Shown: positions 1-6,421, numbered from the stretch's first letter. The stretch is DNA of 7,341 nucleotides from Methylocystaceae bacterium (GCA_003152255.1 PLZT01000502.1:1-7341); one strand, 5' to 3'. Notes: a model not told the origin generated them from the sequence alone. Program-made: numbers and translations.

Positions 1-850
1 GATTCTCAATGAGTCGGGGTATATCTCACCAAAAGCGTCAACCTGACACCGCTGGACACGAGCAATCGGCACATCTCGACCGTGCTCGCCGGGATTCGAC
101 CCGCCCATGGCCGACCGCCCGTCCAAAAAGAAGCGATCTTCGCCGACGACCTGCTCGCGATGCTGGCCACGCTCGACAACGATTTAAGAGGCCTGCGCGA
201 CAAGGCGATCTTGGCGATCGGCTTCGCCGGCGGCCTGCGCCGCTCGGAAATCGTCGGGCTCGACCGCGGCCCGAACCAATCCGAGGACGGGACTGGATGG
301 ATCGAGATTTTCACTGGCGCCGAGGCATCGACCGCCAACACAAATGCCCGCGCCAAGCCGCCGAGCAAGGAAAGAGACGACGACACTCCAGATTCTGGCG
401 CGCGAAACGAAGGCGGCCTGCTGCTGACCATCAACGGCAAGACCGGCTGGCGGCGAGGTCGAGATCGGTCGCGGCTCTCGCCCCGACACTTGCCCGGTCG
501 TCCTGCTTGAGACCTGGATGCGGCTTGGTCGTATCGCCCATGGCCCGCTGTTCCGACCAATCGCGCGCAAAAACGGCGGCGTCTCCTCGGAGCGGCTAAC
601 CGACAAACATGTCGCCCGACTCGTGCAGAAAACCGCCCTCGCCGCCGGCATTCGCGGCGATCTATCCGAGGGTGAACGCAAACGCGCCTTCTCCGGGCAC
701 TCGCTGCGCGCCGGCCTCGCCTCCTCCGCGCAAATCGAGGAGGCACATGTGCAAAAGCACCTTGGACACGCCAGCGCCGAGATGACCCGCCGATACCAGA
801 GGAAACGCGACCGATTCAAAGTCAATTTGACCAAGGCGGCGGGGTTGTAA
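1..850 (+). pseudogene. Tyrosine recombinase/integrase, frameshifted and 5'-truncated by the window edge
   Basis: This is a remnant of a phage-type tyrosine recombinase, which breaks and rejoins DNA through a tyrosine. Frame 1 is open from 13 (after a TGA at 10-12) and reads into a GIRPAHGRPPVQKEAI segment and then GLRRSEI, whose catalytic Arg is at 238-240. Coding continues to GKTGW at 436-450. One extra base near 451-456 then shifts the frame: the expected continuation, REVEIGRGS, lies in frame 2 from 455 and runs to the TAA at 848-850. The second half keeps the other catalytic residues: HSLR (His 698-700, Arg 707-709), LGH (His 767-769) and the nucleophile Tyr 794-796 in RRYQRKRD. About 33 codons (313-411) between WIEIF and GLLLTINGKTGW look additional compared with relatives as I remember them. 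All active-site residues survive, but on two frames, so a full-length product is unlikely unless the shift is a sequencing error. The upstream part of the gene lies outside the window. Confidence 0.82.
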
Positions 851-887
851 CGGCCGCTCACCTCCCTGGTCCTCAGTCACATGGAGG

Positions 888-943
888 TTGTCTTTCGCCG
901 CCCAATGAAATAACTTGTCCCCAATCAGGAACATATTTAGGGG
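888..943 (+). promoter_or_regulatory. Candidate promoter, operator and RBS of the toxin-antitoxin operon
   Basis: A sigma70-like pair is seen: TTGTCT (888-893), a 17-nt spacer, then TAACTT (911-916), 33 nt before the antitoxin ATG. Just downstream, TGTCCC (916-921) and GGAACA (928-933) form an inverted repeat with five of six bases matching and a 6-nt centre. It overlaps the expected transcription start and could be an autoregulatory operator. TAGGGG at 939-943 region is a good Shine-Dalgarno for the ATG at 949. The -10 match is modest, so the promoter is a suggestion only. Confidence 0.35.
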
Positions 944-948
944 CGATC

Positions 949-1566
949 ATGACCTCCTCAGCCGCAGACCTCACCCCGCGCGAAGTCGCCGAACTCGCCG
1001 GCGTGCCCAAACGCGCCATTGAAAAAGCCATCGAGGAAAAGGTGCTGCCAGTCCATACCGGCAAAATTGCCGCCATGCGATTCGGCAAAGCAGCCGACGC
1101 ACGACGCTTCCTCGGGATTGAGAGTGTCGCCTACGCGACGGTGATGCGACGTCTGACTGGTGATGTGACGCTAACAATTTCCGGCAAACGCAAACTCGTA
1201 AAGGCGCTAAGGCGCCATGAGTTGTCGAACATGAAAACCGCCCACATCGAAATTGCGCCTTCGGTCACCGCCGATGTCGGTCAACTCGCGGGCGAAGCGC
1301 TGGAGCGCACCGACCGATATCTGCGCGCGCGCGAGACCTGGATCGAAAGCGTTGACGGCATCAAGGGTGGGCTGCCAGTTATCAAGGGCACGCGCATCAC
1401 CGTCCATTCGGTCGAAGCTCGCCTCGAGCATGGCGACAGCCTGGACGAGATCGCCTGCGAAAACCCTGATCTGCCGCGCGAAGCCTTCGAAGCGGCTCTC
1501 CTATTCGCCAAAGCCCATCCTCTTGCTGGACGTCCTCCCAACAACCCGCGGCAGTCGGCGGCATGA
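949..1566 (+). CDS. DUF433 family antitoxin with N-terminal HTH-like region (205 aa)
   Basis: Predicted antitoxin of a type II toxin-antitoxin pair. The DUF433 core (COG2442 type) is seen at about residues 130-195, with the signature GGLPVIKGTRITVHSV (140-155) followed by the helical segment SLDEIACENPDL and an Ala-rich helix. Residues 8-36 (LTPREVAELAGVPKRAIEKA onward) look like a helix-turn-helix that could bind operator DNA. Residues 37-129 match nothing I recognise. DUF433 proteins are often only about 75-100 aa, so this one is clearly extended. The ATG at 949 is chosen because TAGGGG lies 5 nt upstream. The TGA (1564-1566) is 4 nt before the next start, implying translational coupling. 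Family knowledge: DUF433 genes commonly precede DUF5615 PIN-like genes, and the pair has been predicted computationally as toxin-antitoxin. Neutralising its neighbour and repressing the operon are inferences. Confidence 0.85.
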   Translation: MTSSAADLTPREVAELAGVPKRAIEKAIEEKVLPVHTGKIAAMRFGKAADARRFLGIESVAYATVMRRLTGDVTLTISGKRKLVKALRRHELSNMKTAHIEIAPSVTADVGQLAGEALERTDRYLRARETWIESVDGIKGGLPVIKGTRITVHSVEARLEHGDSLDEIACENPDLPREAFEAALLFAKAHPLAGRPPNNPRQSAA

Positions 1567-1570
1567 TTGC

Positions 1571-1951
1571 ATGCGATTATTCATCGACGAATGTCTGTCC
1601 CCCACTTTCGCTGTCGAACTCGCACGTCTCGGCCACGACGCCGTCCATCCGCTGCATGTCGGACGTCGCGGCCAACTCGACCATACGGTCAAAGAAAATT
1701 GCATCGCCGAAGATCGAGTCATCGTCACCGAGAACGTCGGTGACTTTAAAGCGCTGCTCGGCAGAGAGCCAATACATCCTGGACTGATCGCCCTGCCGCA
1801 AACCGGTCGAGCGCGTGGTCTTGCGTTGATCACGGCCGCCATCTCTTTCCTGGAGGCGAGCAGCGGAAATCCGATGGATGTGATCGTCAATCATTGTATC
1901 GAATTCGAGGGCGACACGCCTGTGGTTCGCCCCTTGTCGGCTTCACCCTAA
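1571..1951 (+). CDS. DUF5615 PIN-like protein, predicted toxin (126 aa)
   Basis: Predicted toxin partner of the preceding DUF433 gene, of the COG4634/DUF5615 PIN-like family, thought to be metal-dependent ribonucleases. The family pattern is visible: MRLFIDECLSP at the N-terminus with acidic D6 and E7, then GHDAVH (21-26), D38 and the segment DRVIVTENVGDF (48-59) with acidic E54 and D58. The usual family motif near the last position is T-x-D-x-D-F; here the first Asp of that pair appears as Asn/Glu (TENVGDF), so catalytic competence is not certain. Length is normal for the family. The ATG at 1571 is chosen because it begins exactly at the conserved MRLFIDE. No clear Shine-Dalgarno precedes it, which fits coupling to the upstream stop codon 4 nt away. 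Location in the cytoplasm and RNase activity are inferred from family. Confidence 0.85.
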   Translation: MRLFIDECLSPTFAVELARLGHDAVHPLHVGRRGQLDHTVKENCIAEDRVIVTENVGDFKALLGREPIHPGLIALPQTGRARGLALITAAISFLEASSGNPMDVIVNHCIEFEGDTPVVRPLSASP

Positions 1952-1957
1952 AGGGGC
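1929..1957 (+). repeat. GC-rich inverted repeat across the toxin stop codon
   Basis: GCCCCTT (1929-1935) and AAGGGGC (1951-1957) form a perfect 7-bp stem with a 15-nt loop that includes most of the TAA (1949-1951). There is no T-run after it, so it is not a standard intrinsic terminator. It could instead slow 3' decay or modulate readthrough into the downstream gene. Confidence 0.35.
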
Positions 1958-1964
1958 AAGGAAA

Positions 1965-2054
1965 ATGAAGCGATACGGAGGTGCTTTGCCAGCGGACGTG
2001 ATTCATGCGCGTCCGATTGCTATGCGCTCAAAAATTGACCGAATGGACAACTGA
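1965..2054 (+). CDS. Possible 29-codon leader ORF
   Basis: A short frame starting MKRYGGALPADVIHA and ending in MDN then TGA (2052-2054). AAGGA (1958-1962) lies just before the ATG, closer than ideal. The frame starts 13 nt after the toxin stop and ends 2 nt before the ATG at 2057 of the next gene, so its spacing resembles a coupled leader cistron. I recognise no homologue, and short frames arise easily by chance. Treat it as a candidate only. Confidence 0.2.
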   Translation: MKRYGGALPADVIHARPIAMRSKIDRMDN

Positions 2055-2074
2055 CGATGAGGAAGAAAGTCTGG

Positions 2075-2464
2075 ATGCAGGTTGTCAAAAAGCCGCGCCC
2101 GGCGAAGCCCGCGGAAGCCGAGAAGGCGAAAATTATCGCGGCGTGCGAAGCCTTTATCCGCGATGTGCTGAAGCCTCGTTTTCTCCCGCAAATAAAACCT
2201 ACGGAATTCAATTACCCGGTCGAAATTTTTGGCGACTGGCGGGCGGGACGCTATCGCTTTATGCAACGCTATCGTTCAGACTCGCCCAACCGAGTCAGTG
2301 ACGAATTTGACGCGCCTTTTGCGCGCCTGGACCATATGGGCCCGAATAGTTTCGACATCTACTGGATGCGGCACAATGGGGACTGGTGGCCACTGTACGG
2401 CGGCATGACGCTCGAACAGGCGCTGCGACTGATGATCGACGACGGACATCTTCACCCCCTTTGA
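2075..2464 (+). CDS. Hypothetical protein, DUF3024-like (129 aa)
   Basis: Small, probably cytosolic protein of unknown function, with no signal peptide or membrane segment. It starts with a basic Lys/Pro/Ala-rich stretch (KKPRPAKPAEAEKAK), then IIAACEAFIRDVLKPRFLP, which looks helical, then an aromatic-rich beta-like region (FNYPVEIFGDW, GRYRFMQRYRSD), and ends with SFDIYWMRHNGDWWPLYGG and a helical TLEQALRLMIDDG. The core of strands with Trp/Tyr and the W-x-RH-x-G-x-W pattern recall DUF3024, a guess from memory. The start at 2075 is preferred because GAGGAAG (2059-2065) is well placed for it. The in-frame ATG at 2057, adding MRKKVW, is the alternative and would be coupled to the leader frame ending at 2054. 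Its 3' end faces repC with a 71-nt gap in which I see no clear terminator on either strand. Confidence 0.72.
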   Translation: MQVVKKPRPAKPAEAEKAKIIAACEAFIRDVLKPRFLPQIKPTEFNYPVEIFGDWRAGRYRFMQRYRSDSPNRVSDEFDAPFARLDHMGPNSFDIYWMRHNGDWWPLYGGMTLEQALRLMIDDGHLHPL

Positions 2465-2535
2465 TGCGAGCTTCGCCTTGAGCGCCCTTGGAAAAAATGG
2501 CCATGAGCGAGTATCAATAGAATCCGCGCGGCATA

Positions 2536-3858
2536 TCACCCCGCCCTCTTGCGTTCTCGCGCGGTCTTTGCCGCCTTCCCGCGCAGCAGCGCCATCAGCA
2601 CCGGCCCAAGCGAGAACTCCCCTGCCCTGGCTTTGGCGGTCAGCACGCGCAGATAGCCGCCGGCGCTTTTGATCTCATCGCCGCGTTGCAGGATCGCGGC
2701 GATGACGACCGACGTATCGTGTTCGCCCATGACCTCCAAGGCTTGCGCCCAGGCGTCCGGCGACACCCCGATGGCCCGCCGCACCGTCGCCGCCGTTGTC
2801 GCGAGATCGCGCCAATTGTCGATCCCGCCCTTGGTGGCGTAATCGAGGATATCGGGACATGCCTCCAGCACCATGCCGAGTGGATAGGTTTTGGGCGCCG
2901 AGGGTTTTGGATGATGGGGGTTCGGCGACTTGGGCGCCGATGGAGAGGGCGGGCCTTGGTCGTTAAACGGCAAGGTCTCGGCCCGGCCTTTTTGAAGGCT
3001 AGGTTCAAGATCGAAAGAGTTTGTAATTTGATTCTGTATGTGGCGCTCAGAATGGGACTCATTGCCGCTCTTTTTTTGGAGATTTACGTGATTTTCCAGC
3101 GCTTTCTGGATTTCGGCCTTTAATGCGGCAAGTTCGCTCGCCAAAGCCTCCAGATCGGCCTGCAATAGGTTGCGCACGAAGCGGCTCGATAGCGCGGCGT
3201 AGCGCAGGTGCAGGCCCTGCCAGTCGCCGGGAACCCCCTCCTCCAACCCGGCCGCGATCATCTTGACGATATCGCGGCGGAGCAGCGTGATGCGCTCGCG
3301 CAATAGCCGGATGGCCTTGTTTTCGGCGCGCACTTCCTCGGCGAGGTTTTCGATTTCTTCCGCGCGCGCCACCAGCGGCGTCAGATCGAAGCCAAAGGCG
3401 TTCTCGATCTCGCCTCCCTGCCCTCTTCGGGCATAGCGTTTGCCGTTGGGGGAATCGCGGCGAATGATGAGCCCGGCATCGACGAGGCAAGCGAGATGGC
3501 GCCGCAGCGTCGCGGGCGCCATGCCATGGGCGCGGATCGACAGTTCCCGATTGGACGGGAACACGACGATGCCGGCGCTCCCCTCCCCGTCTTCGTCGTC
3601 GGCGCGCCGATCGGCGACCGGCAGCGTCAATGCCGTTTCCTGATGAAACGACAGCAACGCGTGCAAGACTGATAGCGCTCGGTCCGTGACGCCAAGCGGC
3701 GTCTTGGCCTCGGTCAGCGCGCGAAACAGCCGCCATTTATGGACGACGGTTTCTAAATTACCTGGCTTTCCCGCGAAATCTCTCGTGCTCGCCTGGTTCG
3801 CCACCATGGCGAGCGACAGCGATCGCCGCCCAAAGGGCGTCGTTGGTTGTGTTTGCAT
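2536..3858 (-). CDS. repC: Plasmid replication initiator RepC (440 aa)
   Basis: RepC is the initiator of repABC replicons; it binds and opens an origin that lies within its own gene. The N-terminus MQTQPTTPFGRRSLSLAM is characteristic, as are KWRLFRALTEAKTPLGVTDR (about 41-60) and the winged-helix DNA-binding segment at about 99-142 (FPSNRELSIRAHGMAPATLRRHL). A coiled-coil-like stretch (165-200) and a Pro/Ser-rich linker (about 300-325) lead to the conserved C-terminal domain (326-425, including GVSPDAWAQALEVMGEH). Length is normal. The frame is open 66 codons further upstream, but the start at 3858 is chosen because homologues begin there and GAGGCAAAGG precedes it. That ribosome site lies in a hairpin, and the 216-nt gap to repB appears to encode an antisense RNA, so translation is probably controlled separately from repAB. 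Confidence 0.95.
   Translation of the reverse strand: MQTQPTTPFGRRSLSLAMVANQASTRDFAGKPGNLETVVHKWRLFRALTEAKTPLGVTDRALSVLHALLSFHQETALTLPVADRRADDEDGEGSAGIVVFPSNRELSIRAHGMAPATLRRHLACLVDAGLIIRRDSPNGKRYARRGQGGEIENAFGFDLTPLVARAEEIENLAEEVRAENKAIRLLRERITLLRRDIVKMIAAGLEEGVPGDWQGLHLRYAALSSRFVRNLLQADLEALASELAALKAEIQKALENHVNLQKKSGNESHSERHIQNQITNSFDLEPSLQKGRAETLPFNDQGPPSPSAPKSPNPHHPKPSAPKTYPLGMVLEACPDILDYATKGGIDNWRDLATTAATVRRAIGVSPDAWAQALEVMGEHDTSVVIAAILQRGDEIKSAGGYLRVLTAKARAGEFSLGPVLMALLRGKAAKTARERKRAG
2995..3115. other. Probable replication origin (AT-rich segment inside repC)
   Basis: The stretch 3001-3120 is about 57% A+T by hand count, against roughly 35-40% in flanking repC, and includes a run of seven T at 3071-3077. 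It encodes the variable linker around residues 250-290 of RepC. In studied repABC plasmids the origin lies in an AT-rich region within repC, so this is the best candidate here. I did not find a convincing DnaA box or iteron array. Confidence 0.5.
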
Positions 3859-3862
3859 GACC

Positions 3863-3881
3863 TTTGCCTCGTTCAGGCAAA
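3863..3881 (-). promoter_or_regulatory. Hairpin sequestering the repC ribosome-binding site (S-element-like)
   Basis: On the minus strand TTTGCCT, a 5-nt loop (GAACG) and AGGCAAA form a perfect 7-bp stem ending 4 nt before the repC ATG. Its 3' arm contains the AGG of the repC Shine-Dalgarno, so folding would hide it from ribosomes. In repABC systems ctRNA pairing favours such a structure and lowers RepC synthesis; that mechanism is inferred here from position and sequence. Confidence 0.6.
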
Positions 3882-3913
3882 AGAAATCTGCTCGCTGAAA
3901 CGGCGCCAAGGTC

Positions 3914-3942
3914 TTGACAGTGATTCGCGGAAGTGGGAATCT
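3914..3942 (+). promoter_or_regulatory. Predicted ctRNA promoter (antisense to the repABC mRNA)
   Basis: A perfect TTGACA -35 box (3914-3919), preceded by C as in the alphaproteobacterial CTTGAC consensus, faces repB. With a 17-nt spacer the -10 is GAATCT (3937-3942), a weak match. The position at the repC-proximal end of the repB-repC gap is where repABC antisense promoters lie. Confidence 0.5.
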
Positions 3943-3948
3943 TTGAGT

Positions 3949-3999
3949 GCCAACACAAAGAAGGGGCTTCCGGAACGGCGACGTGACGGGGGCCTTTTT
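3949..3999 (+). ncRNA. Predicted countertranscribed RNA (ctRNA/incA-type) repressing repC
   Basis: A short antisense RNA expected between repB and repC, transcribed opposite to the operon. Support here is a plus-strand -35/-10 pair upstream and an intrinsic terminator at its end, giving about 50 nt, the usual size for this class. In known repABC plasmids the ctRNA base-pairs with the repBC leader, reducing RepC and causing incompatibility. The exact 5' end (about 3948-3950) is estimated from the -10. No sequence match was used; the call rests on position, orientation and structure. Confidence 0.6.
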
Positions 4000-4004
4000 C
4001 TTTT
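3965..4004 (+). terminator. Intrinsic terminator of the predicted ctRNA
   Basis: GGCTTCCG (3965-3972) pairs with CGGGGGCC (3987-3994) as an 8-bp stem including two G-U pairs, with a 14-nt loop. It is followed by TTTTTCTTTT (3995-4004). Further G-U and A-U pairs can extend the base. A GC stem with a T-tract on the plus strand, where no protein gene exists, strongly suggests termination of a small RNA. Confidence 0.65.
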
Positions 4005-4074
4005 GCTTCGCTTCTCCGAATTGGTTGCGGGGTACCCTTGAAACGGACGGGTTCATTCGCCCGAACAGGAATGG

Positions 4075-5097
4075 TTAGGTTGGAGGTCCTCTTCCATCCT
4101 TGTATTCGTCATAGAGTGACTGCAGCTTTTGTCTGACGAAGTCGCCGAACTGCGGCGCTACGCGGTCATCGAAAGTCAGTGTTAGCTTCTTCCCGGTCCG
4201 GATGACACGCGCTGCGCGTGTTCCGTCCTCGGCGCTCCATGATTCCGGTCGGGTCCGCTCGGATTTGACGCGCAATTCGTCGTAAAGCGATTCAAATCGC
4301 TTATCCGTGCCGAGCTGAGCGAACGAGGGCATAGCGACGAACTCAAGAGCGCGCATGCGGTTCTCCCCTTCGTCAAGCAGTTCGGTCAGTTCCTGCCAGC
4401 GAACACGGCCGAATCCGGGTGCCGAGCCTATTGCCTCGACGAGGGAAGCTGGCAAGCGGGTCGCAATCGTGATGAGACGGGAGAGCGCGGCTTTATCAAC
4501 ATTTAGCGCGGCCATGATGGTTTCGCGTGAGAATTTGCGATCCTCCAGACGCGCCGCGAATCGCGCGCGTTCGATGAAAGTGAGGTCCGTGCGACCGCTG
4601 TTTTCCTGCCCCTGCGCAATGACGAGCTGTTCATCCGTCAGATCGCGGACCACTGCGCGGACTTTGATTCCCAGCTGTTGCGCAGCGCGCAATCGGCGAT
4701 GGCCGAAGGCGACCTCGTAACGGTTCGGCTTCTGTGGCTTTGGACGAACAAGAATGGGAACAGCTTGGCCATGTTCGCGAATCATCTCACGAAACATCGC
4801 ATCCTGTTCTTCGGTGGCCGCCATGCGGTCAGGCACGAAGGAGGCGTCGACAAGGCATGGGTCGAGATCGACGATGACTTGCCCCTCTATGAGCTTTTGC
4901 TCGATCTGCTCAGCCCGCTTCACCTTCTCCGAGATGCCGTCGAGGGATTGAGAGATCGCCCCGAGTGCACTGGACTGCTTAATCGGCCGATCGAGGCCAA
5001 GGAGAGGACGAACCGGTTGCGGCGGCGCGCCTCTCGGGGCCGTTTCCTGCGCGGTCGGTCCTTCCGAAGGGAGTTCGAAGCTGATCTTCCGCGCCAT
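4075..5097 (-). CDS. repB: Plasmid partition protein RepB (ParB family, 340 aa)
   Basis: RepB is the centromere-binding protein of the repABC partition system; it binds parS and works with the RepA ATPase to separate plasmid copies and to enhance repression of the operon. The ParB nuclease-like domain is seen at about 75-175, with GHRRLRAA (132-139) and ENSGRTDLTFIERARFA (165-181). A helix-turn-helix follows at about 189-215 (FSRETIMAALNVDKAALSRL). The C-terminal part (about 250-340) is probably the dimerisation region. The ATG at 5097 is chosen: GGGGAAGGG lies just upstream and MARK begins the protein as in relatives. A TTG at 5115 would add six residues and overlap repA. The start is 2 nt from the repA stop, so the two are translationally coupled. 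Length is normal. Confidence 0.94.
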   Translation of the reverse strand: MARKISFELPSEGPTAQETAPRGAPPQPVRPLLGLDRPIKQSSALGAISQSLDGISEKVKRAEQIEQKLIEGQVIVDLDPCLVDASFVPDRMAATEEQDAMFREMIREHGQAVPILVRPKPQKPNRYEVAFGHRRLRAAQQLGIKVRAVVRDLTDEQLVIAQGQENSGRTDLTFIERARFAARLEDRKFSRETIMAALNVDKAALSRLITIATRLPASLVEAIGSAPGFGRVRWQELTELLDEGENRMRALEFVAMPSFAQLGTDKRFESLYDELRVKSERTRPESWSAEDGTRAARVIRTGKKLTLTFDDRVAPQFGDFVRQKLQSLYDEYKDGRGPPT

Positions 5098-5099
5098 TG

Positions 5100-6320
5100 T
5101 CAGGCCCTTCCCCAAACTTGCTTCACGAGGCTTTCAATTTCTCCATTGACGAGATCCAGCGCTTCGATGGCGCGATCGTAAGTGCCACGAGTGAATTGTT
5201 GCCGTTCGACCTCATACAGGGTTTGCTTCGTTAAACCCGCGTCGGCGATCGCCGTGCTTTTCACCATTGGATGAGTCAACACACGGGATCCGAAGATCGA
5301 GCGCATAAGACCAACCATTGTCGTCTGAGGTCCATCACTCGGCTCGTAACGGGTGACGAGGTATCGCATCCAATCGTATTGCGTAGTGCCTCCGGCGTTC
5401 GCAACGACGTCGAGCAAGCTCCCCGTCATATTTAGGAACTGAGACATCGACATTACGTCGAGCATTTGCGGATGGACCGTGATCAAAACCGCTGTCGCGG
5501 CACAGAGCGCGGACAGGGTCAAAAAGCCGAGCTGCGGAGGACAATCAATCACTACGACGTCATAGGCGTCGCTGACTTGAGCAAGCGCTTCTCCGATGCG
5601 CGCGAAGAAAAGGGAATCCACGCCCCGCCGCTCCATCAAAACCTTGGGAGTTTCATGTTCGAACTCCATGAGTTCGAGCTGACCGGGAACGACGTGCAGG
5701 TTGGGAATGTATGTTGCCCGGACGATCTCAGGCATTTCCCTACGATCCTCATCATATCGGATCGCTCCGTAGATCGTTTCGTTCTCTCCGACGTCGAGCT
5801 CGGGCTGATTACCAAACAAGGTCGAGAGGCTGGCCTGCGGATCGAGGTCGATAGCCAACACGCGATATCCACGAAACGCGAGGAACTGGGCGAGATGCGC
5901 TGCGGTCGTGGTTTTTCCGCTGCCCCCTTTGAAGTTCATCACGGAAATAACTTGCAAGGACTCGCCAGTTTTCCTGTGCGGAATGTAGCGTCGCGCTCCT
6001 TTGCCGCTGCGATCGAGTTCGGTGCGAAGCGCATCAATGTCCTCGATTGAGTAAGTCCGGCGATTGTTTGGTTGGGCGGGCGGCCCCTTTCCTTCCGCGA
6101 CGAGCTGCCGCAAATACCCTTCGTGGATGCCAATGAACTTGGCCGCCTCGGAAGGTGAAAATCGGCGAATGGTTTTTTGGGCCGCAGGAGGGAAATCCCG
6201 CAATTGCTGGGCTCGAAGGCGCATCGAAAGCTCTGCGGCGTCCGCATTGATAAGCGCGCGCAAATCGTTCAGGCTGTTCTCTTGGGATACGGTCGACGTC
6301 GCCATTCGCATTCTCTGCAT
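5100..6320 (-). CDS. repA: Plasmid partition ATPase RepA (ParA family, 406 aa)
   Basis: RepA is the ParA-type ATPase of the repABC operon; it drives segregation with RepB and represses its own promoter. Counting from the ATG at 6320, the N-terminal DNA-binding region is at about 53-100 (RRFSPSEAAKFIGIHEGYLR, then NNRRTYSIEDIDALR). The deviant Walker A motif is KGGSGKTT (131-138), switch I LAIDLDPQAS lies at 155-164, and Walker B is VVVIDCPPQLG (256-266). The C-terminus is AIEALDLVNGEIESLVKQVW. Start choice is uncertain: ATGs at 6320, 6311 and 6305 are in frame and none has a strong ribosome site. The one at 6305 (MATST) has AGAGA 6 nt upstream; a TTG at 6347 is less likely. It is first in the operon with repB 2 nt downstream. 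Length is normal. Confidence 0.95.
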   Translation of the reverse strand: MQRMRMATSTVSQENSLNDLRALINADAAELSMRLRAQQLRDFPPAAQKTIRRFSPSEAAKFIGIHEGYLRQLVAEGKGPPAQPNNRRTYSIEDIDALRTELDRSGKGARRYIPHRKTGESLQVISVMNFKGGSGKTTTAAHLAQFLAFRGYRVLAIDLDPQASLSTLFGNQPELDVGENETIYGAIRYDEDRREMPEIVRATYIPNLHVVPGQLELMEFEHETPKVLMERRGVDSLFFARIGEALAQVSDAYDVVVIDCPPQLGFLTLSALCAATAVLITVHPQMLDVMSMSQFLNMTGSLLDVVANAGGTTQYDWMRYLVTRYEPSDGPQTTMVGLMRSIFGSRVLTHPMVKSTAIADAGLTKQTLYEVERQQFTRGTYDRAIEALDLVNGEIESLVKQVWGRA

Positions 6321-6402
6321 ATGCGGAAATTCGAGCTGTTCACCCAAAAATGCGCTGATTGCAGAGTAATGCCCGATTCTCTCGAAGGCGCAAGAAATTT
6401 TT

Positions 6403-6421
6403 AGTTAATGAACAGTTAATG
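6403..6421. repeat. AGTTAATG tandem repeat upstream of repA (candidate operator)
   Basis: AGTTAATG occurs at 6403-6410 and 6414-6421 separated by AAC, 11 bp apart and so on the same face of the helix. The spacer also makes the palindrome GTTAATGAAC (6404-6413). The repeat lies 83-101 bp upstream of the 6320 ATG in the AT-rich part of the promoter region, a likely place for RepA to bind. I could not place confident -35 and -10 boxes. Confidence 0.4.

Noticed and set aside
9..599. A 196-codon plus-strand frame in the integrase region
   Set aside because: It is an out-of-frame reading with Arg-rich composition. The recombinase motifs lie in the other two frames.
6..861. Long minus-strand open frames opposite the integrase remnant
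   Set aside because: They are Arg/Pro/Ser-rich, have no domain, and mirror the GC-rich third positions of the recognisable plus-strand recombinase.
860..888. ACCTCC/GGAGGT inverted repeat after the integrase remnant, considered as a terminator
   Set aside because: Only 6 bp with a 17-nt loop and no T-tract.
2465..2535. Bidirectional terminator between the DUF3024-like gene and repC
   Set aside because: There is a run of six A (T on minus) near 2489-2496 but no convincing stem beside it.
3059..3736. A 225-codon minus-strand frame inside repC
   Set aside because: Same strand, other frame; Arg/Ala-rich with no motif, while repC in its own frame is fully conserved.
4678..5181. A 167-codon plus-strand frame over repB, and a 194-codon one at 5466-6050 over repA
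   Set aside because: Both are antisense to well-supported genes, lack ribosome sites and have no recognisable domain.
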